This document shows, one piece after another, positions 24,843 through 31,968 of a stretch of 64,000 bases of DNA. The position numbers and the translations under genes were made by a program. Under the pieces are notes generated by a model, which worked only from the letters and a program-made list of their open reading frames with translations, was not told where the DNA came from and did no database searches. Every line of letters starts with the position of its first letter. Position 1 is the first letter of the stretch. The stretch is from positions 1-64,000 of the forward strand of contig NZ_JAGINP010000033.1 of the NCBI RefSeq assembly GCF_017876155.1. The letters run 5' to 3'. Origin of the DNA: Azospirillum rugosum. GTDB lineage: Bacteria > Pseudomonadota > Alphaproteobacteria > Azospirillales > Azospirillaceae.

Positions 24843-25748
24843 CTACATCTCCAGAAGAACATTCCCTCCGGTATCGCTTCTACCGGGTTGGTTGACCTTC
24901 TGGAAAACTCTCACCTTTTGGGTGATGCTGCTTGACTTGAGTTTTCTCGCCATCCCGACGAGATGAACTTGCGGCGTATCGCCGGGGATTTCCTTCAGAT
25001 CGTGCCAGCTTCCCGAGATTTGAACTTGGATGACGAGCGGCGGAACACCGGCCTCACGGCTGGTATCGAAGGCATTCTCCGTCCGCCGGCCGGTTGGTGT
25101 TCGATCTGACCCTGTAGCCGCAGGGCCAACGACCGCCGGTACCCGTGGGGCGGTTGCTCTGCCGAGCAATGATCGAACCTGCCGGTATGCGGCTCTGACG
25201 AACCTCCAGAGTCGGGGGATTGCCCAGATCAGCAGAAGTATCCACAGGCCCAGCAGGGACAGGAACAGAACCGGGTGGTAGACCGCCAAGGCGATGCCGC
25301 TGAAGGTCAGACCGTCCTCGGTTGTCGAGGCGGCCCAGTTCGTGAACGGTTCTGGAGAGGTGTTGATGGCGAGTCGCAGACCGGCTTTGGCCGAGTGGTT
25401 GGCTGCCGACAGACCGCCTCCCACCAAGGCCGCGGCCAGGGCGAGACCTGGATCAACGTGATGCGTCCCTGAGAAGGCCAGCACGGCCCCGGCGGGTATC
25501 CGGATGAACGTGTGGATCGCGTCCCAGACCGAATCGCCGCCCGGCACCTTGTCGGCCGTGAACTCGACCATGTACATCAAGCCGCCAGCCGCGATGACCA
25601 GCGGATGCATTAGGAGTTCCCATCCGGGAGGGAGTTCGACCATGCCGAACACCCCAAGCAGGCCCAGGCCCGTCACTGCGGCGTAGAGGTTGATCCCGCT
25701 GGCCCACGTGGCACCGAGCGTCATCGCGATCAGGTGAACGGCATCCAT
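24843..25748 (-). CDS. DUF4126 family membrane protein
   Basis: 301 residues from the ATG at 25746-25748. The first 200 residues are a DUF4126-type membrane domain: an N-terminal helix (MTLGATWASGINLYAAVTGL), DKVPGGDSVWDAIHTFIRIP, a glycine-rich helix (AAALVGGGLSAANHSAKAG) and a C-terminal helix (LFLSLLGLWILLLIWAIPRL). DUF4126 proteins are inner-membrane proteins of unknown role. The extra C-terminal 100 residues are polar and include VIQVQISGSWHDLKE, a small domain fused here that is not part of the family as I know it. It lies in the exported-protein series. Confidence 0.8.
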   Translation of the reverse strand: MDAVHLIAMTLGATWASGINLYAAVTGLGLLGVFGMVELPPGWELLMHPLVIAAGGLMYMVEFTADKVPGGDSVWDAIHTFIRIPAGAVLAFSGTHHVDPGLALAAALVGGGLSAANHSAKAGLRLAINTSPEPFTNWAASTTEDGLTFSGIALAVYHPVLFLSLLGLWILLLIWAIPRLWRFVRAAYRQVRSLLGRATAPRVPAVVGPAATGSDRTPTGRRTENAFDTSREAGVPPLVIQVQISGSWHDLKEIPGDTPQVHLVGMARKLKSSSITQKVRVFQKVNQPGRSDTGGNVLLEM

Positions 25749-25766
25749 GGCGGGCTCCCGACTGAG

Positions 25767-26219
25767 CTATGGGGTGACGCCGTCGATTTCGATCACATCG
25801 GGTTCCAGGTAGTTCCGGCAGAGTGGGAATATGACGCCCTTGACCTTGCAGTAGCCGACATCGCGGACGCGGATAAAATCCACATCTGAGCAGTGTCGAT
25901 TGGGAATCTCGTAGGAGTCCTGGTTGACCGACTCCGGATCGGAGTACTCGAACTGGGCGGCGTGATTGTCCAGCGGCTGGTTCGGGAATTTCCGGCTGTG
26001 GAAGGTGACGTTGATCGAGATGTGGTCGATGGTCGCATCGCTGTTGTTCTCGAAGAAGAACGCTATCTGACCGTCCTGCATGCAGAGAGCGGACAACCGG
26101 AGTGGGCGGCCCGCTTGGGCGACCTGCTGGTTGGCTGCTGACGCAGCACTGTACCCCGCAGCCTGCACGCCGGCCGCGGCGAGCAACGCTGAAGTGAGAA
26201 GGGCCATTGGTTTGCCCAT
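25767..26219 (-). CDS. Exported protein, 150 aa
   Basis: ATG at 26217-26219 with AAGGAA upstream. The signal peptide (MALLTSALLAAAGVQAAGYS) is followed by a beta-sandwich-like mature domain (IAFFFENNSDATIDHISINV, TFHSRKFPN) and four cysteines (ALCMQD, RHCSDV, GYCKVK, PLCRNY). The 'NNS.ATI..I.I.V.F' pattern is typical of small secreted beta domains. First gene of the minus-strand series 26219 to 23401. The interval 26220-26387 carries no gene I can see. Confidence 0.7.
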   Translation of the reverse strand: MGKPMALLTSALLAAAGVQAAGYSAASAANQQVAQAGRPLRLSALCMQDGQIAFFFENNSDATIDHISINVTFHSRKFPNQPLDNHAAQFEYSDPESVNQDSYEIPNRHCSDVDFIRVRDVGYCKVKGVIFPLCRNYLEPDVIEIDGVTP

Positions 26220-26387
26220 GTCGCATTCCTTCAAACAGCCGACACTACCCGGCACCCGACCAGATAGGTTGAATAAATGCGATCATAGCTTAAAGGAAAC
26301 ACGATACTCAACCCGCGGCTGGTGGTTGGCGGGGCAGGCTGTGCAGTCACGGCAGTTGAGGGATGGGAGACGCCGGGAGGTGAGTAG

Positions 26388-26768
26388 CTACTTCTTCGCC
26401 GAGCCCGCTGTGGGGCGGGTAGCCCGACCAGCCCGCTCGGCGTGCTCGACCAAAGCCTCAAGCTGCCGGACGGCCACCAGCAAGAGGTCAGCGTCGAGTC
26501 GGCGGAGGAGCGACTTGGCCTTGGCCTCTTGAGCAAGGCGGTGTTCCGGCACTTGCGACGGGGAGACTACGTCGGTGACATCGAGGCCAAGGATTTCAAC
26601 CAGATCCACGAGGGTGTCGAGGGCTGGCAGGTACTTAGCGTTTTCCAGGGCGGAGATCGACTGCACGCTTAGGTTTGCCCGGTCCGCAAGATCCTCCTGC
26701 GTCATCCCATGACCAGTTCGACTAGCCCGAATCAACGATGCCACCTGGGTCTTGAGGTCCCCACCCAT
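26388..26768 (-). CDS. XRE-family transcriptional regulator
   Basis: 126 residues from the ATG at 26766-26768. Residues 8-65 are an HTH_3 domain (LIRASRTGHGMTQEDLADRA, NLSVQSISALENAKYLPALD, TLVDLVEILGLDV). The C-terminal 50 residues form helices (LLRRLDADLLLVAVRQLEAL) probably for dimerisation. It diverges from the phosphatase-like gene 26872-27420, with about 100 bases between, so it probably controls that promoter region. Confidence 0.85.
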   Translation of the reverse strand: MGGDLKTQVASLIRASRTGHGMTQEDLADRANLSVQSISALENAKYLPALDTLVDLVEILGLDVTDVVSPSQVPEHRLAQEAKAKSLLRRLDADLLLVAVRQLEALVEHAERAGRATRPTAGSAKK

Positions 26769-26871
26769 ACCTTACCTCCGGATCTAGCCGAGGCAGGTTC
26801 AGGTTTCCTTGATGTGAGGGCCATGAAGGTACCATGATGACAGAAGAGGAATTCACCAAGGAAACCACAAC

Positions 26872-27420
26872 GTGGGGCGGGAAGGCTTCTCGACCGCCGT
26901 CGTACCGTTTAGCATCCGGATCTGCGGCCTCCGGGAGGCCGAGACCGTCGTCAGGGCGTTTGTACCGACGAACATCATCGCCATCAGCGACCCCTACCAG
27001 GGTGGTATGCCGGTGCCGGACGAAGCCTCCGTTTTACGGCTGAGCTTTTGGGATCTCGACCGGGAATCAGCGGTCGGGAACCCGATGTCGACGGCACTGT
27101 CACGACGCGGGTTGATTCGGATGCCGCAAGTCGGCGACATCCAGGCTATCCTGGAGTTTGGTCGCAGTGTGTCGCCGGGCGGACAGCTGCTCTGCTGCTG
27201 CGGAGCCGGACGGTCGCGGTCGGCTGCCGCCGCAGTCATCGCCGTCGCCCAGGCGATGCCGGGCTATGAGGAACAGGCCGTCGTGCTGATCCGGCAGATT
27301 CGGCCGGAGGCTCGCCCGAACAGTCTGATGATCAGACTCGCCGACGAGCTAATCGGTGCCGGCGGTTGGCTGCCCGGTAGCTTGGGCCGAGCAGGCGATT
27401 GGGCCGATCACTCCTCGTAA
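26872..27420 (+). CDS. CX5R dual-specificity-phosphatase-like protein
   Basis: 182 residues from a GTG at 26872, with AAGGAA ten bases upstream; no in-frame ATG lies nearby. The centre holds LLCCCGAGRSRSAAAAVIAV, where C-G-A-G-R-S-R gives the CX5R phosphatase P-loop followed by the usual helix. The N-terminal part (TNIIAISDPY) and LRLSFWDLDRE, which could supply the general-acid aspartate, follow the layout of small dual-specificity phosphatases. Substrate unknown. Pairing with a divergent XRE regulator suggests a small regulated module. Confidence 0.72.
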   Translation: MGREGFSTAVVPFSIRICGLREAETVVRAFVPTNIIAISDPYQGGMPVPDEASVLRLSFWDLDRESAVGNPMSTALSRRGLIRMPQVGDIQAILEFGRSVSPGGQLLCCCGAGRSRSAAAAVIAVAQAMPGYEEQAVVLIRQIRPEARPNSLMIRLADELIGAGGWLPGSLGRAGDWADHSS

Positions 27421-27552
27421 CTCTCCAGGGACACCACCAGCGGCCCCCGGATAACACCATCGTCGTCCCGCCCCCCAACAGAAAAGCCCTACCGCCCATA
27501 TCCCGAGATCGACCTCAACGCGGAGCCGCCAGTTACTGAATCGGCAGGGCAC
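27421..27552. other. Intergenic, with a possible protein remnant on the minus strand
   Basis: On the minus strand about 27480-27545 reads WRLRVEVDLGIWAVGL, which resembles WTATVGVDLGSWSFGF of the gene 27919-28293. It may be a decayed duplicate. No intact gene is present. Confidence 0.3.
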
Positions 27553-27822
27553 TCACTCCACCACGGTGGTGCTGACCACCTGACGGAACGGCAGATCGAC
27601 CATGACCGGCCACATCTGGAGGGGCAGCCCGTTGAGGTCCTATGCGAGACCGACCACCGCCATCGACTGGCAGCCGGTATAGACGTGAATGGGACCGATG
27701 AAGTCCACGCCACGCCGCCAGAAGGCCATGGTCGGGGCCTCCCGCATATCCTGAGGTTGTCCTTGCTGCTGTCGGGACGCATCGCTGGCTGAGGGCAAAG
27801 GGAGCAAACTGCATGCCGCCAT
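27553..27822 (-). pseudogene. Small gene interrupted by an in-frame TAG
   Basis: The frame reads MREAPTMAFWRRGVDFIGPI and HVYTGCQSMAVVGLA, then TAG at 27640-27642, then DLNGLPLQMWPVMVDLPFRQ and VVSTTVVE to a TGA at 27553-27555. Both sides of the amber codon look equally protein-like. This suggests a recently broken small gene, or, less likely, readthrough. Confidence 0.45.
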
Positions 27823-27918
27823 CTCCCGTCTCCCGACGCTTCAACGGGACAGGGGCCGCATGCACCACTGGTTCTGATTCACCAACCCCAGGGTCGTCAT
27901 GGCAAGCCATTGCCAAGC

Positions 27919-28293
27919 TTAGAGTCGGCGGTCGTCGGCGTAGCGTTTTCCGTATTCAAGCTGGAAATTGATCGGGCCACAATACAGCCCCCAGTCGTAG
28001 GGGTCTGCCATACAGACGCCGAACCGCCAGATGTTCCAGTCGATTGCGAAGCGGATTTCGAGATTTTTGACGACCCATCTCCCAAGACGTGTCGTCCAAT
28101 TCGGAATCTCATCCGGATTCAACGGCCAGGGCTCATCGCGGCTGAAATCGCAATACAGGGGGCCGATCTCAACCCAGAAGTAGGCCGGCCGTAGATCCCA
28201 GCCAAACCCGAAACTCCAAGACCCGAGATCGACACCGACGGTGGCCGTCCAGGAGGCGATGGGACGCTCGACCAGTGTCCAAGAACGCTTCAT
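27919..28293 (-). CDS. Tryptophan-rich hypothetical protein
   Basis: 124 residues from the ATG at 28291-28293 with GAGGTGA upstream. It is rich in W, G and D with alternating strands (GVDLGSWSFGFGWDLRPAYF, WVEIGPLYCDF, EIRFAIDWNIWRFGVCM). That pattern suggests a beta-barrel or beta-sheet protein. It lacks a signal peptide. No family is recognised. A shorter similar stretch lies at 27480-27545. It is preceded on the same strand by 28388-28804. Confidence 0.65.
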   Translation of the reverse strand: MKRSWTLVERPIASWTATVGVDLGSWSFGFGWDLRPAYFWVEIGPLYCDFSRDEPWPLNPDEIPNWTTRLGRWVVKNLEIRFAIDWNIWRFGVCMADPYDWGLYCGPINFQLEYGKRYADDRRL

Positions 28294-28387
28294 TGGTCAC
28301 CTCGATCCGGTCAAATCGCTCCCCCTATACGGCGGTGGGGTGTTCCGGCCGAGCCGTCGGAGAGCCGCATGGTCTCCACAATGACCT

Positions 28388-28804
28388 TCACGCTTCGCTC
28401 TGGAGGCGGCGAGCGAGCAGGGTAAGCACCAGTTGCTCCGCGTGCTCCAGCATCCTGTCGAGGTGATACACTCGCGGGCTCCCGGCCTCGGAGTCCCACG
28501 CCACGGGCTGCGGCCAGACTTGGTCGGGCAACGACAGGTAGATCAAATAGACTACAAACCGCTGGACCTCCAGGGCGGTGGCGACGGTGAACCGCTCGCG
28601 GAACGCCATGGGCTTGTCGGCGACGGTGGTGACGTTCGCGACCTCCAGTACCGTGCTGGCCAACCGGGTCATGCGGTGCCGGTAGCGGCTTTCCTGCTCG
28701 GTGTCCCACTGAGCGGGGAGCCGATCTGCGAGATCGATCATGTTCTGAAGGGCACGAGGGCGATCACTGTAACGGTCGATGAGCCAGTCGAGGGGATTGG
28801 GCAT
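28388..28804 (-). CDS. Helical hypothetical protein
   Basis: 138 residues from the ATG at 28802-28804 with CAGGAG upstream. It is all-helical in appearance (LDWLIDRYSDRPRALQNMID, FTVATALEVQRFVVYLIYLS, LEHAEQLVLTLLARRLQSEA). It has no transmembrane or signal segment that I would call. No family is recognised. It is probably transcribed with 27919-28293, about 95 bases downstream. Confidence 0.6.
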   Translation of the reverse strand: MPNPLDWLIDRYSDRPRALQNMIDLADRLPAQWDTEQESRYRHRMTRLASTVLEVANVTTVADKPMAFRERFTVATALEVQRFVVYLIYLSLPDQVWPQPVAWDSEAGSPRVYHLDRMLEHAEQLVLTLLARRLQSEA

Positions 28805-29040
28805 GACGTACTCCTGCCGTGATCCCATTCGAGTACCCCCAATCTGAAAGCTGTCAAGCGAGCCCATGCTGGCGGCTCTGCGTAGCTCTGCTGTTCGCCA
28901 CACGGCCTGCATCGGCCCCCCAGCCCGGCTGCAACATGGGAGCGTCTCTGGCGACGCCGAGGCGGTCGCGGCGGCCCTGGTGCTTCACCGGCTTCCGGGA
29001 CAGCCGCAGGCTCGCTGAGCCCCTGACGCGGGCGGCGGTG
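28805..29040. other. Intergenic before the right recombinase module
   Basis: No gene is supported. The right end of this stretch adjoins the conserved module that begins with the shared block at 29041. Confidence 0.3.
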
Positions 29041-29155
29041 CCACATGGCCCTACCGGTGCGGCACTGAATACAGCAGTGTCACTGAAGTCGTGTTGATCA
29101 GTTTTGAGACTCATGTTTCACTTACTCAAGAAGTCATGTGGAACTGAGGCCCCGG
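29041..29155 (+). promoter_or_regulatory. Conserved leader of right recombinase, candidate crossover site
   Basis: This matches the 114 bases before the left recombinase at conserved spacing. It starts CCACATGGCCCT, CCGGTGC and includes TTGATCAGTTTTGAGACTC, ATGTTTCACT and GGAACTGAGG. The left copy has the equivalent TTGACAGTTTTGGAACCC block. The dyad is less perfect here. It is a candidate promoter plus recombinase site. Confidence 0.5.
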
Positions 29156-29716
29156 ATGCTTGTCGGATATGCTCGCACGTCTACGCTCGATCAGGTCGCC
29201 GGCTTCGAGGACCAGATCGAGCACCTGAACCGGCTGGGGGTCGAGAAGGTCTTCAGCGAGCAGGTGTCGGCTGTTGGTCACCGTCCGCAGCTTGACGCGT
29301 GCCTGGACTTCGTCCGGGACGGCGACACGCTGATCGTCACCCGCCTGGACCGCCTGTGCCGGTCCACAGCCCACTTCTGCGAGGTGTTCGACCGCCTGGA
29401 GCGGAAGGGGGCGGCGATCCGCGTCATCGATCTGGGCATCGACACCAGCAGCCCCACCGGCCGGATGGTCGCCGAGATCGTCGTGGCGGTGGCCGCGTTC
29501 GAGCGGCGGCTCCTGCTGGAGCGGCAGCGGGTCGGCATCGCCGTGGCCAAAGCCGAAGGCCGGTACAAGGGGCGAGCCCCTACGGCCCGGCGGCGGTTCG
29601 CCGAGGTCATTGAACTCCGCCAAGCCGGCGTGCTGCCGGGCGAGATCGCCGCCCGGCTCGGGATCAGCCGGTCCAGCGTCTTCCGGGCGTTGCGGGAGGC
29701 GAAGGTGGCGGCCTGA
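29156..29716 (+). CDS. Serine recombinase (resolvase/invertase family), right terminal copy
   Basis: 186 residues from the ATG at 29156. It has the same architecture as 2252-2818: YARTST with catalytic Ser9, TRLDRLCRS, FERRLLLERQRVGIAVAKAE and the C-terminal HTH EIAARLGISRSSVFRAL. About 18 scattered substitutions separate the two, mostly outside the active site, so both are probably functional. Orientation is opposite to the left copy: both genes point outward toward their terminal repeats. The downstream gene 29902-30135 again matches the left arrangement. Confidence 0.92.
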   Translation: MLVGYARTSTLDQVAGFEDQIEHLNRLGVEKVFSEQVSAVGHRPQLDACLDFVRDGDTLIVTRLDRLCRSTAHFCEVFDRLERKGAAIRVIDLGIDTSSPTGRMVAEIVVAVAAFERRLLLERQRVGIAVAKAEGRYKGRAPTARRRFAEVIELRQAGVLPGEIAARLGISRSSVFRALREAKVAA

Positions 29717-29901
29717 ACCCATACGCTGTTCTCGCGGCACACCCGCCTTCGTGTCCCTTTGAGGAAGTGGCGGACCAACAAGCTGACCGGCCGGCAGTAC
29801 CAGGCACCGGCATGACCCTTTGCCCCGCAAGCCGGCCCGATGCGGCTCCGGCGGTAAATACCTCCACGCCGACCTGGGCGTCGCGACCATGGAGAGCAAG
29901 C
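29717..29901. other. Leader region between right recombinase and small gene
   Basis: No gene is supported. It includes CGGTAAATAC about 45 bases before the small gene, which recurs upstream of the left paralogue and could be a shared control or binding element. Confidence 0.35.
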
Positions 29902-30135
29902 ATGAAATCCGCCGAGATCGTTTGGAATCTTTCCCGCCGGGCAAGCGGGCACCACGACCACATCGTCACCCTCGCCCTTGACACCATCGACTGGCATCGC
30001 TTCCGCTCGGGGTGCGAGGACCTGGACGACGTGACGATCATAGACGCCCGGTTGGACGGGCAGAACCATGTGGTTGTCCAATGCGGGTGCTCGACGGCGG
30101 CAATCGCCGACCGGCTGGCCGACGCCTGGGGGTGA
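29902..30135 (+). CDS. Small protein of the terminal module, right copy
   Basis: 77 residues from the ATG at 29902 with GGAGAGCAAG upstream. Paralogue of 1413-1649, sharing HDH, ALD...W.RFRS, IIDARLDG, VVV..GCST and RLADAW. Roughly two in five residues are identical, so the pair is much more diverged than the two recombinases beside them. It has no signal or membrane segment. Function unknown; it probably assists the recombinase or the element ends. Confidence 0.7.
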   Translation: MKSAEIVWNLSRRASGHHDHIVTLALDTIDWHRFRSGCEDLDDVTIIDARLDGQNHVVVQCGCSTAAIADRLADAWG

Positions 30136-30365
30136 TCCAGTCGTCGGCCGGTCCCACCGCCACGGCGGTGTGGACGAAGCCGACGACGGCCGGGCGACCG
30201 GCTTGACGAGCAGGATTGCCGCCGGCAGAGGAACGGCTCCAATCCTCCCGCCCCTTGGCTGAGCCGTGACCACCGGATCGCCACCAGACGGTCCTGGGAG
30301 CCCTCTGACGGCGATGTCGTCGGTCCTGTCCTCATCATGAACTCGACCGGCATCAGCCGGGGGGC
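30136..30365. other. Inner part of right terminus
   Basis: No gene is supported. Weak similarity to 137-165 of the left end extends the inverted repeat inward near 30340-30365. Confidence 0.3.
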
Positions 30366-30423
30366 GACAATGTCACCGGACAGACCTGACCCGGTGCCCG
30401 CATGACCCTCCTCGGCTCCACCA
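30366..30423. repeat. Right copy of the element's inverted terminal repeat
   Basis: Exact reverse complement of 79-136 over 58 bases. Read on the plus strand it ends ...CTCCTCGGCTCCACCA, after which the two flanks differ. The CCACCA ending recalls the 3' end of a tRNA or tmRNA, a common integration target, and a terminator follows 34 bases later. However, I cannot find a T-arm or matching acceptor strand, so I do not call an RNA gene. Confidence 0.85.
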
Positions 30424-30456
30424 ATTCCCCCTCGCGGTCGAGGGGATGGACGATGA

Positions 30457-30482
30457 AGCGGCCACGGGCCGCTTTTTTTTGT
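30457..30482 (+). terminator. Rho-independent terminator at the element edge
   Basis: A GCGGCC-ACG-GGCCGC stem is followed by eight T residues. No gene on the plus strand ends just before it. It may belong to the original chromosomal transcript at the insertion site. Confidence 0.75.
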
Positions 30483-30494
30483 GCCCGCGCGCCG

Positions 30495-30872
30495 TCAGAT
30501 CAGGGCCAGACGCGCCTTGATCTGTGCGATGGCTTGGCCGCGCAGCATGCGCTCGTGCACCACGCCCAGGATATCGACGATCCCATCCGCGGCCACTTCG
30601 TAGATCAGCACATGGCGGGGCGCGCCAACCCGCCCCGGTGGTTCGGGTACGCGCTTGCGGCTGTGCTTCAGGTGATAGGATCGCAGGCCGATGCCGGCCC
30701 CGGTTTCCCGGATGGAGCCGCCGCGGCCCGGTAATTCCGCCACGTCCAGTATGGCCCGGACAAACAGCGCCTCGTATCGCTCACGCCCTGGGCTTCCCCA
30801 TTCCTGTTCGCTTTGGGCAAGGATGCCTTCGATCGCCTCTTCGGCCGGCTTGGCGAGGCGAAAATCAGCCAA
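30495..30872 (-). CDS. ParE/RelE-family toxin
   Basis: 125 residues from a TTG at 30870-30872, overlapping the antitoxin stop. The ParE-like pattern is visible: LAKPAEEAIEGILAQSEQEW, ALFVRAILDVAELP and, near the C-terminus, HVLIYEVAADGIVDILGVVHERM, the strand-turn-strand and arginine expected of the family. ParE toxins poison gyrase and RelE toxins cleave mRNA; the sequence does not decide which applies here. Paired with 30865-31173. The pair lies directly against the element's right end. Confidence 0.8.
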   Translation of the reverse strand: MADFRLAKPAEEAIEGILAQSEQEWGSPGRERYEALFVRAILDVAELPGRGGSIRETGAGIGLRSYHLKHSRKRVPEPPGRVGAPRHVLIYEVAADGIVDILGVVHERMLRGQAIAQIKARLALI

Positions 30873-31173
30873 GCTTGCCCGCTCCGGACCGTCTCACGCG
30901 CTCCGACGCGCGTTGCCCGAGCCGGCGCAGCAGGCCGGCCGCTTCCTCCTCACCCCGGACGAGGGAGCAGTCGCCACGGGCGATGGCGGCGCGGCCGGCT
31001 TCGGCGACGGCACGGATCGCCTCGTTCCGGACGGATCCCGAGGAGAGTTGTTCCTGATAGCGGCGCAGCGCTTCGCCAACGACGTCGCTCGCGGACTCGT
31101 GACGTCCGCTTTCGACCTGACGGTCGATGAAATCGCTGAGACGTGCGTCGAGGCTGAAGTTGCGTTCGCCCAT
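30865..31173 (-). CDS. ParD-like antitoxin
   Basis: 102 residues. The N-terminal ribbon-helix-helix (ERNFSLDARLSDFIDRQVES, GRHESASDVVGEALRRYQEQ) matches ParD/CopG-type antitoxins, with the typical 'SASDVV..ALR' helix. The C-terminal tail should wrap the toxin. Its stop overlaps the toxin start, so translation is coupled. It is expected to bind its own promoter upstream of 31173. Confidence 0.85.
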   Translation of the reverse strand: MGERNFSLDARLSDFIDRQVESGRHESASDVVGEALRRYQEQLSSGSVRNEAIRAVAEAGRAAIARGDCSLVRGEEEAAGLLRRLGQRASERVRRSGAGKLG

Positions 31174-31275
31174 GGCCCACCTCCGAAACCATCATTATAT
31201 GGGCAACGCCAAAGCCTGACAAACCGCCCGTTCAGGTCGGAGGCCCATTGCGATTGGGAGTTGGCCTGAACGGCC

Positions 31276-31965
31276 CTACCCCCGCGCGCGCAGGTACGGC
31301 GTCATGCGCCATTCCGCGTAGCGGATCAGGCGCGAGGCGAGGAAGTTCAGCAGCAGGTAGATGCTGCCCGCCACGATGAAGATCTCGAACACCGCGAAGG
31401 TCTGGGCGATGATCTTGCGGGCGATGCCGGTGATCTCCAAGAGCGTGATCGTGCTGGCGAGCGAGCTGGCCTTCACCATCAGAATCACCTCGTTGCCGTA
31501 GGCCGGCAGCATCTGGCGGATGGCGATCGGCAGCACGATGCGGCGGAACAGCAGCGTGCGCGACATGCCGCAGGCGCGGGCCGCCTCGATCTGGCCCTGC
31601 GGCACCGACAGAATGGCGCCACGCAGGATCTCGCTGGTGTAGGCGCCGGTGTTCAGCGTCAGCGCCAGGATCGCGCACCAGAAGGGCTCGCGCAGGAAGG
31701 TCCACAGGAAGCTGCCGCGCACCGCCTCGAACTGGCCGAGCCCGTAGTAGATCAGGAAGATCTGCACCAGCAGCGGCGTGCCGCGGAAGACGAACACGTA
31801 GGCGGCCATCAGCCGCTCCGCCACCGGGTTGCCGGACAGGCGCAGCAGCGCCGCCGCGAAGGCGACCGCGGCGCCGAACAGCAGCGCCAGCCCGACCAGC
31901 TCCAGGGTCACCGGGACGCCGCCCAAGAGGGTCGGGACGCTGTCCCACATCAGTTCCCAGTTCAC
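31276..31965 (-). CDS. Polar amino-acid ABC transporter permease (HisM-like)
   Basis: 229 residues from a GTG three bases after the stop of the previous permease. It has five predicted membrane helices and the EAA loop of inner-membrane permeases (GQIEAARACGMSRTLLFRRI), followed by LPIAIRQMLPAYGNEVILMV, typical of the HisM/ArtM branch. It forms a heterodimer with the HisQ-like protein 31969-32679. The complex imports a basic or polar amino acid from the periplasm. Confidence 0.93.
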   Translation of the reverse strand: MNWELMWDSVPTLLGGVPVTLELVGLALLFGAAVAFAAALLRLSGNPVAERLMAAYVFVFRGTPLLVQIFLIYYGLGQFEAVRGSFLWTFLREPFWCAILALTLNTGAYTSEILRGAILSVPQGQIEAARACGMSRTLLFRRIVLPIAIRQMLPAYGNEVILMVKASSLASTITLLEITGIARKIIAQTFAVFEIFIVAGSIYLLLNFLASRLIRYAEWRMTPYLRARG

Positions 31966-31968
31966 CGG

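Noticed and set aside
27489..27782. Minus-strand frame of 97 residues around the broken gene
   Set aside because: Arginine/serine/tryptophan-rich shadow in a different frame from the more convincing interrupted gene.
30381..30423. tRNA or tmRNA 3' end at the right repeat (CTCGGCTCCACCA)
   Set aside because: The CCA ending and following terminator are suggestive, but no T-arm consensus or acceptor-stem partner can be folded, so no RNA gene is called.
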